From Trichothecium roseum (lineage: Eukaryota > Ascomycota > Sordariomycetes > Hypocreales): a DNA stretch of 64,000 nt. Under the pieces are notes generated by a model. The model had not been told where the DNA came from. It ran no database searches and saw only the letters and a program-made list of their open reading frames with translations. Every line of letters starts with the position of its first letter. The first letter of the stretch is position 1. Positions 43,893 through 55,000 of this stretch are shown one piece after another. The stretch is taken from positions 4,278,001 through 4,342,000 of the forward strand of contig CM047940.1 in the NCBI GenBank assembly GCA_026184415.1, in the 5' to 3' direction. Made by a program: the position numbers and the translations under genes.

Positions 43893-45818
43893 TTATGCGT
43901 CAGACTGACGTCTCTTCTTCTTCTTGTCCTTCTTCTCGGCCTTCTCAGCCTTGGGAGGAGGAGCGGGGGCATCCTCCATCTCCTCATCTTCGTCATCGTG
44001 CTTGCGCTTCTTTTCTGTTGAGTCGGCTTCGGCAGCCTTGCGCAGCTTCTTGAGCTCTTTCTTGCTAAAGACCTTTGGAGTACCATCGGCGTTGAGCTCA
44101 ACATCGCCACGTTCATACTTGCGCTTGAACTTCTTGACGGAGAGTCCAGAGGCCTCGGCCAGACGCTCATAGTCAGCCTCGGAGAGCTTGGCAACCTTCT
44201 TGCCGGATGTGGCGGCATCATCATCGTCGCTATCGGGATCTGCCATATCCTCATCCTCATCCTCAACTTCCTGGATCAGCTTCTTGCTCTTCTTGTCCTT
44301 CTTAGATTTATTCTCGCCATTGGCCTCAGTCGTAACGCCATCGGCGTCTTGGTTATAACGGCGAGTCTCCTTCAGTGTAAACTGTCCCCCAGTGACAATG
44401 TCACCCGAAGGGGCAACACTGGTGCCCTTAGGCAGCAAGGGTTTGCCCTCAAGTGAGCGAAGCTTGTTCTCGAGCTTGATGCGGCTGGTCAAACCGAGAG
44501 TAGCCCGCTCCTCCTCGTCTTTCTCGTCATCATCATCGCCAAAAGCATCGTCACGAAGACCGAGGGCAACCTTGGCAGCCAACATACGTGCCATCTTGCC
44601 CTTGTTGCGGCCGGTAGCTTGCCCGATAAGCGAAGAGTGGTAGATGATACCATACTTGGGAGTATCGTGCTTAGTCTTTAGGGCGCGGAACAGAGCTTTC
44701 TCGGCACCGAGAATCTGGATCGTAGAACCAGGAGATTTAGCGAGGTTGAGGACAGAGCCAGCGTGGGCAATGAGACGGGCGCCGACGAGGAAGCCAACCA
44801 GAGCAGTCAGGTTAGGAGAAATAGCGCGCATGCGGCTCTCGAGATAGGAAGAGAGCTGGGCGCGGTATTCTGTGTAAGAAACGACCTGCCTGGCAAGACC
44901 TTGAATGTTGTCCAGGTCAGGCTGGGTGATTTCGGTACCCATGCTGATCTCAGCAGCATGCTTGACGGCAGCCTCAGTTTCCTCGGGAAGGATATCAGAC
45001 AGATCCGTCTCGGTAAGGTTGGTGCGAGTCCCGGCAGCTAGGACGACACGAGCGTAGGCAAGGTTGTCATTAAGCACCTTGGCCAACTCAGGGAAGTGCC
45101 AGCCATACCATTCCTTCGTTCGCATAGCGTAGACGTTAAGCTCCTTATCCATATCGTCAAGCATCTTGATGGCCTGGATGATCATTGAGTCGACCTTTTC
45201 GGCAGAGAACTTGAGACGGTGGCGAGACATGGAGTGGGAGAGACCCAGAGCCATGCGGTCAATAGCGGAAGTCTCAAGCCCAGGAACTAGGGATGAGATG
45301 TGCTCGCGAATAGAACGGAAGAGGTCCGTGGTATCAGATCCTGAGATGGCAGTGATTTTGGAATCGGGAAGGTTCGCAATCGAGGAGCCGAGCTTCATAT
45401 CGGCGACGGCAAGAGATGCTTTCTTCTCAGCCTTGAGGTCTTCGAGCAGGCCTGAGAGTAGCTCAGGGATCTTTCCCTCCTTCAGAGAGGCAGCCTCCTC
45501 AAGGGCAGTAGCGGCACTGTCGAACTTGACGAATCTCTTCAACTTGAGCCTATAGTGAAAAAGTCAGAATTGTCACGAAGATACCCGATGCATTCTGGCC
45601 TCTTACATTTCGACCAGACCCTCAGGTCGGCCGAGCTCCTCGGCGAGGTCCTCTTTCTTGAGGAGCTTCTTGTCGGCAGCCTTGAACAGACCGTAGCTAA
45701 AGGACTGTTAGCATTCAATTGCAGGAAGAAACTCTACCCTTCAGAGTGGTGGCAGGTAGGGCTTCGTGGAGGGGAATACTGACCCTGCCGGCGTCTCGGC
45801 AAGAACGAACAGAGACAT
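43893..45818 (-). CDS. NOP58: NOP58, box C/D snoRNP core protein
   Basis: Exons 45818-45784, 45696-45607 and 45549-43893 give 593 residues. The start MSLFVLAETPAGYGLFKAADKKLL, the coiled coil (about 80-170: ADMKLGSSIANL.., MSRHRLKFSAEKVD) and the Nop domain (about 200-400: RAISPNLTALVGFLVGARLIAHAGS.. GAEKALFRALK, GIIYHSSLIGQA) are all typical. With Nop56, fibrillarin and Snu13 it forms the nucleolar particle guiding rRNA 2'-O-methylation and pre-rRNA processing. The C-terminus is a Lys/Asp/Glu-rich KKE/D-type tail, as in yeast. Both introns are short (57 and 87 bp), too short to host an ordinary snoRNA. Convergent with the SPFH gene, divergent from VMA6. Confidence 0.97.
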
Positions 45819-46606
45819 GATTTCGACTTCCGACTCCTCTGGATCGCCCTTGCTAGATTGTTATTATGTTCGAAGTCGGTGCGAGGCGCAATTCGTTGTT
45901 GTCGTGAGAAGGTGCGGGCTGCAGCAATGGCTGGAAAAAAAATTTAGGATATTGCAAACCGAAGCTGCTTTTTTTTTCCTTTTCCTCTCCACTAAAGCGA
46001 AAGGTGTGGGGCTACAAAAACTGCACAGCGGCAGGCGGTCAAAAAAAAGAAAGATGCAAAGGTTAATAATAACAGGTAACGCTTCTTTTGCTGCTGTGGC
46101 AGCAGTAAGTTTTCTATTGAAGTAGGCATTGATTCCGTGAATACAAAATAAAAAGATCCAACTAATTTAACATTATATATACCTAACTTGATAATTTGAT
46201 CACCGTCAAACGCAGCAATCGCTTAGAGTTATAGCATGATAACTTGGTCAAGCTGACCTGGTTTTTTTTTCGACCGCTTGAGTGGGATGGGCAGGCATTC
46301 GGGCAATCGGCGTTGAGTTTATCCGGCAAGGATTGAACCACTCACGTGGAGCAGACCACCTTCACCCCCAGACATTCGAGAGGTGTGGCTGGCGACGCTA
46401 CTACCTTAGTACTTGGTTGCTGTCGGCTTTGGTTCGGGTTATGCAAGCCGGAGCTCTTTACATCGACGACCATTACTTGACGGACCTGCGTGATCATTCA
46501 ACGATACTGCGAAATAAGGGGTTACTTTCAACCATCATTACGACACCTTTGGCACCTTTAATTGAATCTACGATACCCCCAAACCACCTGACACGAAGCC
46601 GACACG
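45819..46606. other. Divergent promoter region, NOP58 / VMA6
   Basis: About 790 bp between two start codons facing apart. It contains A/T runs (45938-45980, 46043-46050, 46262-46270) and an AT-rich middle around 46130-46200. A GGTTCAATCC box near 46333 on the minus strand recalls a tRNA B box, but no cloverleaf fits. Confidence 0.55.
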
Positions 46607-47867
46607 ATGGAGGGTCTGTTCTTCAACGTTAATAATGGGTACGTCGTCATCGCTGCATTTGTCGCAAAGAGTGCCCAAGGCTGATTGTAGCATAGCTACG
46701 TCGAGGGCATCGTCCGCGGCTACCGTAACAGTCTTCTCACAACTCCCGCCTACAATAACTTGACGCAGTGTGAGACCATTGATGGTAGGAATAACCCCTG
46801 ATGCCTTTGCCCGATACCAATGAAGTCATCTAACCCGCCCTAGATCTTAAGCTACAGCTCGGTCCTGCTTACGGCGACTTCCTCGCTTCTCTGCCCCCCA
46901 ATCCTTCTACCTCGAGTCTCGCATCGAAGGCGACCGACAAGCTCATTTCAGAATTTCGATATGTTCGCGCCAATGCCGTCGGATCGCTCGCGACCTTCAT
47001 GGACTACGTTACTTATGGTTACATGATTGACAACGTTGCCCTTCTCATCACCGGCACCCTTCATGAAAGAGATACCCGCGAGCTTCTCGAACGATGCCAC
47101 CCCCTCGGCTGGTTTGAGACAATGCCCGTTCTTTGTGTCGCCACCAATATCGAGGAGCTTTACAACAGCGTTCTTATCGAAACCCCTCTGGCGCCTTACT
47201 TCAAGGGAAGCCTGAGTCACCAGGATCTTGACGAGCTCAACATTGAGATTGTGCGTAACACACTCTACAAGAACTACCTCGAGGACTTCCACAACTTCGT
47301 CAATACACACCCCGAGATGGTTGGGACGCCGACCGCCGAGGTCATGTCGGAGATTCTCGAATTCGAGGCTGACCGCCGAGCCATTAATATCACTCTCAAC
47401 TCTTTTGGAACCGAGCTGGCCAAGGCGGACCGTAACAAGCTCTACCCCAACTTTGGAAAGCTCTATCCCGAGGGTACTCTTATGCTCTCACGCGCAGATG
47501 ACGCCGAGGGCGTTCGTCTGGCCGTCGACGGTGTTCACGACTACAAGACCTTTTTCGACGCTGTATCGATTGGTGGCGGCGCTTCCGGCCCTGGAAACAT
47601 GGGTGGCGGCTCGGCTGATGGCAAGACGCTCGAGGACCTGTTCTATCAGAAGGAGATGGAAATTTCAAAGGGGGCCTTCACCAGGCAATTCACCTATGGT
47701 ATCATCTATGCCTGGGTCAAGTTGAGGGAGCAGGTGAGCGCATGCACGCAACCGCGTAAATCTACCGTGCTAACTATCAACAGGAAATTCGAAACATTAC
47801 TTGGATTGCTGAGTGCATAGCTCAGAACCAAAAGGATCGCATCGGCAACTTCATCAGCGTGTTCTAA
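46607..47867 (+). CDS. VMA6: V-type H+-ATPase subunit d
   Basis: Exons 46607-46638, 46696-46784, 46844-47733 and 47784-47867 give 364 residues, close to yeast Vma6. It starts MEGLFFNVNNGYVEGIVRGYRNSLLT and keeps the family runs DLKLQLGPAYGDFL, YVTYGYMIDNVALLITGTLH, CHPLGWFETM, FKGSLSHQDLDELNIEIVRN, TLYKNYLEDF and FYPNFGKLYPEG-type sequence, ending WIAECIAQNQKDRIGNFISVF. The subunit sits at the top of the membrane c-ring and couples it to the central stalk of the vacuolar proton pump. A fungal Gly-rich loop (GGGASGPGNMGGGSADG) is inserted before the last helices. All four junctions keep phase. The final exon and stop at 47867 match the conserved C-terminus. Confidence 0.96.
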
Positions 47868-48170
47868 ATTGGCACTAATGTTCCCTCTCCTTTTTCTCAG
47901 CATGCACTGTGGAATAGCATCTTTAGCTCGTCAATTATACGGAATGGGTTTTTCTTTTCAACTTTCCTGGGCGTAAATGGCGCAAGATTGAGATAAGACA
48001 CTGCCATGGCAGTTCAAAAGAAAGGAAATAGAAGAAAGTCCGGTGCAAAGCAGCGCTTGACTGCATGGCCCACAATTGGCTACTTCTCTTTTCCCTTTCT
48101 TTCTTTGTATTGTACAGTTAAACGGAACAAGTATTCTACATGCTCAAATATTCATCATTTCTCGTCCGTC

Positions 48171-49213
48171 TTACACGGTGATCTCGCCCTTCCATGTGGC
48201 TGGTGTAAGACCTAGCTTCTCCAGCATGTGTGTCCATCTTTCACTGCCCCTTTCCCTCCTCTCCATATATTTCAACAACTTTTGACGCCTGTGAACAAGG
48301 AGGCGCAAGGCCCTCTTATTGTGTTCATCCTTGTTACCCCCGGGACCAGCTAGAGTCTTGGTGACGGCTCTGATCTTAGCCGTCAGAATAGCGATCTGGA
48401 CTTCCGAGCTCCCGGTGTCCGGACCCGCGCGGGGCGGTACGGGTGTGTCGGGGGCGTGAATACTCTTTGGTCTGGGTGATAGCACCTTATCCGTCTTGTG
48501 CCTGCCAAATTCGTTGATGATGCGGCGCACGTTGGCGTGGTATCTGTCCTTGCCGCTGGCGTTGCTCATGGACGTGATCCTTCTCAGGGCCTCCACGGCC
48601 TTAGCATGGCGCTCGTCGTGCTCCTGGAGCAAGGTTTCCTCCGACAGCTGGTTGACCTGTGACTCCACCACACCGACGACGGGCTTGGTAAGGGTGTATG
48701 CGTGCTTCGTGACCTCGTTGAGCTCATTGTCCGTGAGGAAGAAGTTGCGGATGCCGGGAGCCGTGGGCAACTCTTGGGACTCCTTGAGAACGTTGCCGTC
48801 GGCATCGACGAGGGTGTTGCTCCTGCTGGCCTGACCGGCGGAGTCCAGGGATTCGACAAAGGGCGTCGATACGCCGTTGATGGGATCGCCCCAGCCCGAC
48901 TCCCTCTGCTGCTTCAGCTCCCCCCTGCGCTGGATGTTGGCATTCTTGCGCTGCTGTGCCTGGGCCCACGCATAGGGGTCCTTCTTAGCCTTCTTCTTCT
49001 TTTCCCGCATGGACAGATTGGCTGTCTGCACGACGGGAAGGAATTGGGGGCTGCATGTCTGCGTTGACGGCCGTAGGCATACTGCGCGGGGCGGGTCAGT
49101 CACGGTCACTGTCTCAAAGACATTGCTTTTTTTAATACAATTTTCGGTCATACAGGTAAATACGTACGGTTGAAGCTGCCTAGACGCTGCAGCGGCTGTA
49201 ATCTAGGCGGCAT
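48171..49213 (-). CDS. MRPS28: Mitochondrial small-subunit ribosomal protein uS15m
   Basis: Exons 49213-49168 and 49081-48171 give 318 residues. The N-terminus (MPPRLQPLQRLGSFN.., Arg-containing and without acidic residues) fits a mitochondrial targeting peptide. The C-terminal third is the S15 domain: GSSEVQIAILTAKIRAVTKTL, HNKRALRLLVHRRQKLLKYM, ending GEITV. The long region between is a charged extension (KKKKAKKDPYAWAQAQQRKNANIQ..) found in fungal mitoribosomal uS15m. The protein binds 15S rRNA in the platform of the mitochondrial small subunit. The 86-bp intron carries a GTACGT donor and GCGCAG acceptor. It faces away from RPS0 across 395 bp, so a mitochondrial and a cytosolic ribosomal protein share one promoter region. 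Confidence 0.93.
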
Positions 49214-49608
49214 GGTGGGCGCATCAACCTATCTAATGATGCACTTGACGTTCATAATGGCCCTTTCGATCCATCAAAATTTCCCCCCATAATGACCAGA
49301 GCCTGAGCCTTCCCGCCGGTCGCAAGAGTCCACGGAGCCAACCCTGGAACAGACTAGCGCCAGAACTCACGTGCATCGCTCGAAGACCCGACATGCAGAG
49401 TTGAGCTAGTCCACGTTGGGCCTAGTTTTCATCAGGGCTCTGCACCCACACACATTTTCGGTAATTTTGCGCCTACTGTCGCGAAACTTTTTGGTGGTGG
49501 GCTTGGGACCTGCTTTCATCACCACCAGCTTCATTCCTTCTCTTCCTCTTTTTCTCCTCTCCCTCAACCCATCCTTTTTTTCTCACGAGGAAGAACACAG
49601 CATTCAAA
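49214..49608. promoter_or_regulatory. Shared divergent promoter, uS15m / RPS0
   Basis: A 395-bp interval between two divergent start codons, with a pyrimidine-rich stretch (49525-49585) directly ahead of the RPS0 ATG, the usual leader type of fungal ribosomal protein genes. Confidence 0.6.
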
Positions 49609-50662
49609 ATGGCCTCCGCTAACCTCCCCGCCGCCATGAACGCCTCCAGCCAGGACATCGAGATGCTCCTGGCCGCCCAGTGCCACCTCGGTTCCAAGAA
49701 CCTCCAGGTGCACATGGAGCCTTACCTCTGGAAGACCCGTGCCGACGGTGTCAACGTCGTCAACATCGGCAAGACCTGGTACGGAGGAGAACTCCCCCGC
49801 TTCTCACGGGGATAGACATGGGGGACTCGAATATAACTAACGTTGGATTGCGCAGGGAGAAGATTGTCCTGGCCGCCCGCATCATCGTCGCCATTGAGAA
49901 CCCCGCCGACGTCTGCGTCATCTCCGCCCGTCCCTACGGCCAGCGCGCCGTCCTCAAGTTCGCCGCCCACACCGGCGCCTCCCCCATCGCCGGTCGCTTC
50001 ACCCCCGGTTCCTTCACCAACTACATCACCCGCTCTTTCAAGGAGCCCCGCCTCATTGTCGTGACCGACCCCCGCACCGACGCCCAGGCCATCAAGGAGG
50101 CTTCCTACGTCAACATCCCCGTCATCGCCCTCACTGACACCGACTCTCCCACCGAGTACGTCGACGTCGCCATCCCCACCAACAACAAGGGTCGCAACGC
50201 CATCGGTACCGTCTGGTGGCTCCTTGCCCGTGAGGTCCTCCGTCTCCGTGGCACCATCTACAACCGCGAGACCGCTTGGGACGTCATGCCCGATCTTTAC
50301 TTCTGTATGTACTAAACTCGATGATGAAGGGCGGAAGAAAGAAAGTAAAACAATGTGGAAGAGATCTAGCTAACATCGTCACAGACCGCGACCCTGAGGC
50401 CGAGGCTGAGGACAAGGTCGAGGAGGAGAAGCTCCCCGGCGTCGATGAGGACGGCCCGGCCGCCATCGAGTCCGGCTTCGTCAACAGCGCCGGCGGCGAC
50501 TGGGACACCGCTGCCCCCGGCTTCACCGGCACCCAGGCTTCTGCCAACTGGGACGGCGTTGGTGGTGAGGAGTGGGGTGCTTCCGGCGCCGCCCCCGCCG
50601 CCACCGGCGGTGACTGGGCTGGCGATGCCTCCGCCGCTGCCCCCAAGGAGTCTCAGTGGTAG
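49609..50662 (+). CDS. RPS0: 40S ribosomal protein S0 (uS2)
   Basis: Exons 49609-49778, 49856-50304 and 50385-50662 give 298 residues. Family sequence is unbroken: DIEMLLAAQCHLGSKNLQ, MEPYLWKTRADGVNVVNIGKTWEKI, ARIIVAIENPADVCVISARPYGQRAVLKFA, GRFTPGSFTNYITRSFKEPRL, DTDSPTEYVDVAIPTNNKG and WWLLAREVLRLRG. The acidic C-terminal tail with repeated W-containing segments (WDTAAPGF.., WGASGAA.., ESQW) is typical of eukaryotic uS2. It sits on the solvent side of the small-subunit head and neck and is needed for 18S rRNA maturation. Strong C-bias in codons marks very high expression. First intron has an ATAACTAAC branch point. An alternative reading past the stop at 50662 is not used. Confidence 0.97.
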
Positions 50663-52027
50663 AGCCCTGACGACCAGGAGCAGGAGCAGGCGCAGCATTC
50701 GCATCAGCATTCCCACGACGATGGTGACTCCGCCGAGCAGCATCATCAGCACGACGGACCTGTCGATCGTTTAGCCTCTCTCGCTCCTGATCGGGAGTTT
50801 GACTGGTCTCGATAGAGACAATCCACCACCCACAAAGAAGAAAAAAAACAGCCAATCAAAAATAAACAAGATTAAAAGGGGAATTTGACAAAAAAAAACA
50901 ACAAATAAACGTGGACTCGGATGATGCACCCACCGCATATGCCTTCTCCCCTTTGCACTTTTTTTTTTAAAAGAATCTGCGTCAAAACGATTTGTTTGTT
51001 TTTTGTTTGGAACCTCAAACCCCCGTGAGCTGCAACCGAAGAAAAGGGGAACTTGGGGGGATAGGATCTTGGGGGGAGGGAGAACGGGGGTAGGAAAAAG
51101 TTAGTTTGATTTTCTTAAACTTTTGGTTTTCACACTTATGAGGGAAAGATACTCAAATCATCGTCTTCTTTCGGAACGATTTTTGAGGGAAAGCCCTGTG
51201 TGGCCAATGGGGTGGACTTGATCGTTACTCCTGCTTTTAAAACCTCTCTCTCTCTCTCTCTCTCTATCTCACTGTCTCTTCTCTCTGTTCCTCTCGTTGT
51301 AGTTCTTCACGTAGTAGTGGTGCCCTTGATGTGTCTACCATACCATACGAAAGAAAAAAAGACAAAATTCACCCCTAAAGTTTTTGCCAGTAGCATGCTG
51401 CTGTTGAAAAAAAAAGTTGCTATTCTATCATAAAGCAAAAGGTATCTTCATCTCTTCCTGCCTGTAATTATACTACGCTGATATATGGCTGGGGGGGGGG
51501 GGGGGTATATTTCGAATAATAATGTGGAAAAAAAAAGACAAAGACAAAGACTCCTTCCTCTAATGCTCTCTCTCTCATGTTTGGCGAGGGGGGATCGCGT
51601 TCCTAAAGATATCGTCCCCTCTCTCCACGCCCACTCTTCCTCATATATTTACCATGCTCAATATCTGACTCCTGAACCAACACAAATGTCCAAAGAAAAA
51701 AGGGTTTTTTTGTTTGTTAAAATGAAAAGAGGGTGCGAGCTCGTTGTTTTGCAGTGTCTAATAGTGGTATAGGGGGGGAGGGGGCTCAATTACCACACCT
51801 CGATAGATCGTAAGTCGTTAATTTAGTTAGGACTGTGGTGGCCGTGTTCCGAGTGAAAAAAGTGAAAATGTAGCGACAGATACTCGAGGCCGAGTTTCGA
51901 AGACGCAAGGAAAACCCGTACCGTTACTCTTTCGGGCGCGGAGAAGGGAATGTCAAAAGTGGTCGGAAGAATTGGGGAGACTATGACCTTCTCAGCCCTC
52001 TATGGTGATAGCTCTCAGATGAGCTGC
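50663..52027. other. Convergent intergenic region, RPS0 / LTE1
   Basis: This holds the 3' flanks of both genes. A/T-rich DNA with A runs (50820-50900) follows RPS0. CT repeats (51245-51266) and a 15-base G run (51491-51505) also occur. A long plus-strand frame from 51950 is antisense to LTE1 and not called. Confidence 0.6.
51491..51505. repeat. Poly-G tract (15 G)
   Basis: An uninterrupted G run in the RPS0/LTE1 spacer; the length may be affected by sequencing slippage. Confidence 0.85.
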
Positions 52028-55000
52028 TTATTCCAGGTTGCCGGAATGGCGTCGAATCTCCTCATCCCCCAGAGCGCTAAGCCAAAGACACCGCTCTGTG
52101 ATGCCTTCAATGGGTTGAAAGTCATAGTGTGTGCTTGCTTCAATAAGGCGCAGGAGGGTCTTGATGACACCAGCACCTATGCGACACCTTTCAAAATTGA
52201 CGAGAGGAGGCAAAGTGGGAGAACTGGCAATCTCCGATGGCCGTTGTGCATTGTACAAAAGGTCATGTGTGTAGATACCCACGAAAGGAATACAACCCGC
52301 ATCAGGACCGGCCTCCATCTCAGCACGAAGCGTATAAAAATTCCGCATCGGTGTGACAAGCAGCTCAAGCTCCTTCAACGTGCTCATATCGGCATGTGGC
52401 ACCAGGTCCCATGTCTTGGCAAGACGGGACACCTCATTGCTGGACAGAGCCATAGTGAGCTGGGCCATGGTGGCGAAATTTCGGTAGTGACGGCAATGCG
52501 CAGCGATATGAATGTATTTGATGATACACTGTGCCCTCTCTTCGGTATTCTGGGTGAGGACGATCTCAGAAATTGCCCACTTGACCACAAGATTGAAACG
52601 AGCAATGACAACCTCAACTCCATGAACGTCAGCATTGCGAAGGAATTCGACCCAGGAGCGAACATTGTTGTTCTGCGCGTCCTTCCAATCCATCTCGACA
52701 AGATCTTTCCAATCAATATCGTTGAGTGCATCCTTCTCTATCAGTGTGAACTGTTGAGCCAACGTGATGGATTCAAAAGCCAATACGAAGGGAAGGTGAA
52801 CAGAGTATGATGTAGATGGACCAATTGCAGCAGTGTGGGATGACAAGTGAGCATTCCCAGCACCGGTGTAGTCTTCACCGATCGGTAGTTGATGTTCGCC
52901 TCCTGGGGTAAGTTGCGGGGTTGGTGGGAGCGGCTTCTGATGGCGAGAGTCGCTGCTAAAGGCTCGCATATGGCTCGAGAAGGCGGATGGCTTGGCAGTA
53001 GAAACGGCATTCTGCACGGCTTGTTGATCTCTGCCGGTTGCAGGCGATGCAGTATGTTGTTCCCCTAAAGGATGGGCCGGGATATGGGACGAAGAGGGTG
53101 ACCCAGGTCCATTAGGCAAACTTGTCACTCCGTCATCTTCATCAGAGAGCTCGGAAGACAAGTCACTTCCCAGGAAGGACTGAACATCAGCAGGAGGCAG
53201 TAGACTATCATCTGGAATGGTATCTCGTTTCGGGGCCGAAGTAAACGAAACACGTTGGCTGTCGTTTGATGGCCTCTTGCTTCCAGCGCCCAGCTCTGTT
53301 GCCGCTGAGGCTGTATCTTGATCAAAGTCTTGGAGAACAGATTTATCCTGCCAATCTGTAGAGGGTTTGGCTTTACCATCACCCATTGTTCCCCGATCAA
53401 GCAATGCGATTGGCGAGTAAGACTCCCCTGATGTATCGGTCAAGAACGACTGCACTTGGCGGCGAGGAATGTCAAGGAAGCTACCCATCGATATAGGGAA
53501 CTGATCATTTCCATTTTGGCTCGGGGCAGCCGAAGCGTCGACAGTGGCAGTATCTGCACGCGACTCTGTCATATCGAAATAACCCAAGTCGGGTTGAGGT
53601 GACGGGGATATAGGCGATTGCTGAGCCGTATGTAAGCCCATCGACAGCTGGGTTGATCTACGTTCAAAAGTGCCCTCCAATTTCGCAAGGGCTGCTTCTA
53701 CACCATCATCGTCCTCATCTGGTATCTGCGCGAGTTTCTTCGCCTCTGCTTCGAAGGATGGTCTCATAATTGGTTTCGAATGGGTATTACTGCACAACGA
53801 TGCCTCTCGTTTGGACGGTTTATCCGCCAGTTGCCCGACAGAAAACGCTTGAGATTGGTGCTGATATAGATCCCGAAGGTCAGCGGATGAGCTTTGGCGA
53901 GGGCCAGGGAAATACGAATCTCTGAATGATTCAGTATAGACCGAGAGAGAACCGGCAGACTGTGATCTTCTCAACGGCAGGCGATGCAAATCCCCAACAT
54001 TGGAAACGGCCTTCAAATCGCCGCCAGGGCGCTTTCGTAAAACACGAAGAGGTCCGGGTACGGCATCCTCGTGTTCATCGGCGATGGACGCCCTGGTGCA
54101 TGTCGTAGCGTCGAAGCTCAGTATTGTCGAAGGAGCCACATCGCTACTGAAGGACGCATGGCGACGGTGGAGGATTGAGTTGAGCGACTGCCGGGCCCTG
54201 CCTGATCTGGACCTTTGATGCATTCTCGATAAACCCACGCTGACGGGGGGTGCACGAGAATGACGACGAGTAACAGTTGTAGTAGTTGCAGCAGTGAGAG
54301 GACGGACACTCTCATCAGAAGCGCGACCAATTGACGAAAGGTCAGGGACAAAGGGCGGTAGAGACTCTTCTTGGGGCTGGCTGTATGCCTCAAGGTGTTC
54401 GTTGAATAGTTGAGACGATTGGCGGTCGATATCTCCAGCAGGAACAGCAGGCGGCGTTGTAGGGGGAGTAGGGTTCGCGCCATTCGACAAGAACGAGTCC
54501 GCGAAGGCTTCAACAGAGGGGTTGGCCGTAGAGAAGTCATGCTGCGTATTGAACGCGTGTTCTGGCACTGTATCATCGACAATGACAATTGACTTGCTTC
54601 CACCAGTTAAACCCATGTCGCTAACAGGACGCGCAGTCTGGCGCTGACCAAACCCTTCAAACATGACCAGGCCAGTGTGTGCAGCCAAAGCCTCGGCCTC
54701 TTGTTGCCTCGGACTGGTTACTGATTCTTTCAGAGCTTGGCTATGCCTGTCGGCGTCAACCGAGCCTCCCTCACGGACGACCCTCTTGAAGTCTTGCGCG
54801 ACCTCTGCTCCGAGCAAGTCGACTCGAACCGGCGGTCGTGGTCCTCCATGAATTGAGTAGCGCAATGGCACGAGGGCAAACGCTGGCACAGCATCATTGC
54901 CTGCGTCAACCCCATCAGGGCCTATGGCTGTCAAGCTCACGAGATTCCCCTTGGGGGATTGCAACCCTTGGCCGCGGTTGTTCCAAGCTCTGCGAACACT

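Noticed and set aside
46310..46420. GGTTCAATCC on the minus strand as a tRNA B box
   Set aside because: The T stem does not pair and no A box or acceptor stem is present.
51950..52810. 286-codon plus-strand frame over the LTE1 RasGEF domain
   Set aside because: Antisense to a conserved domain that explains the strand bias.
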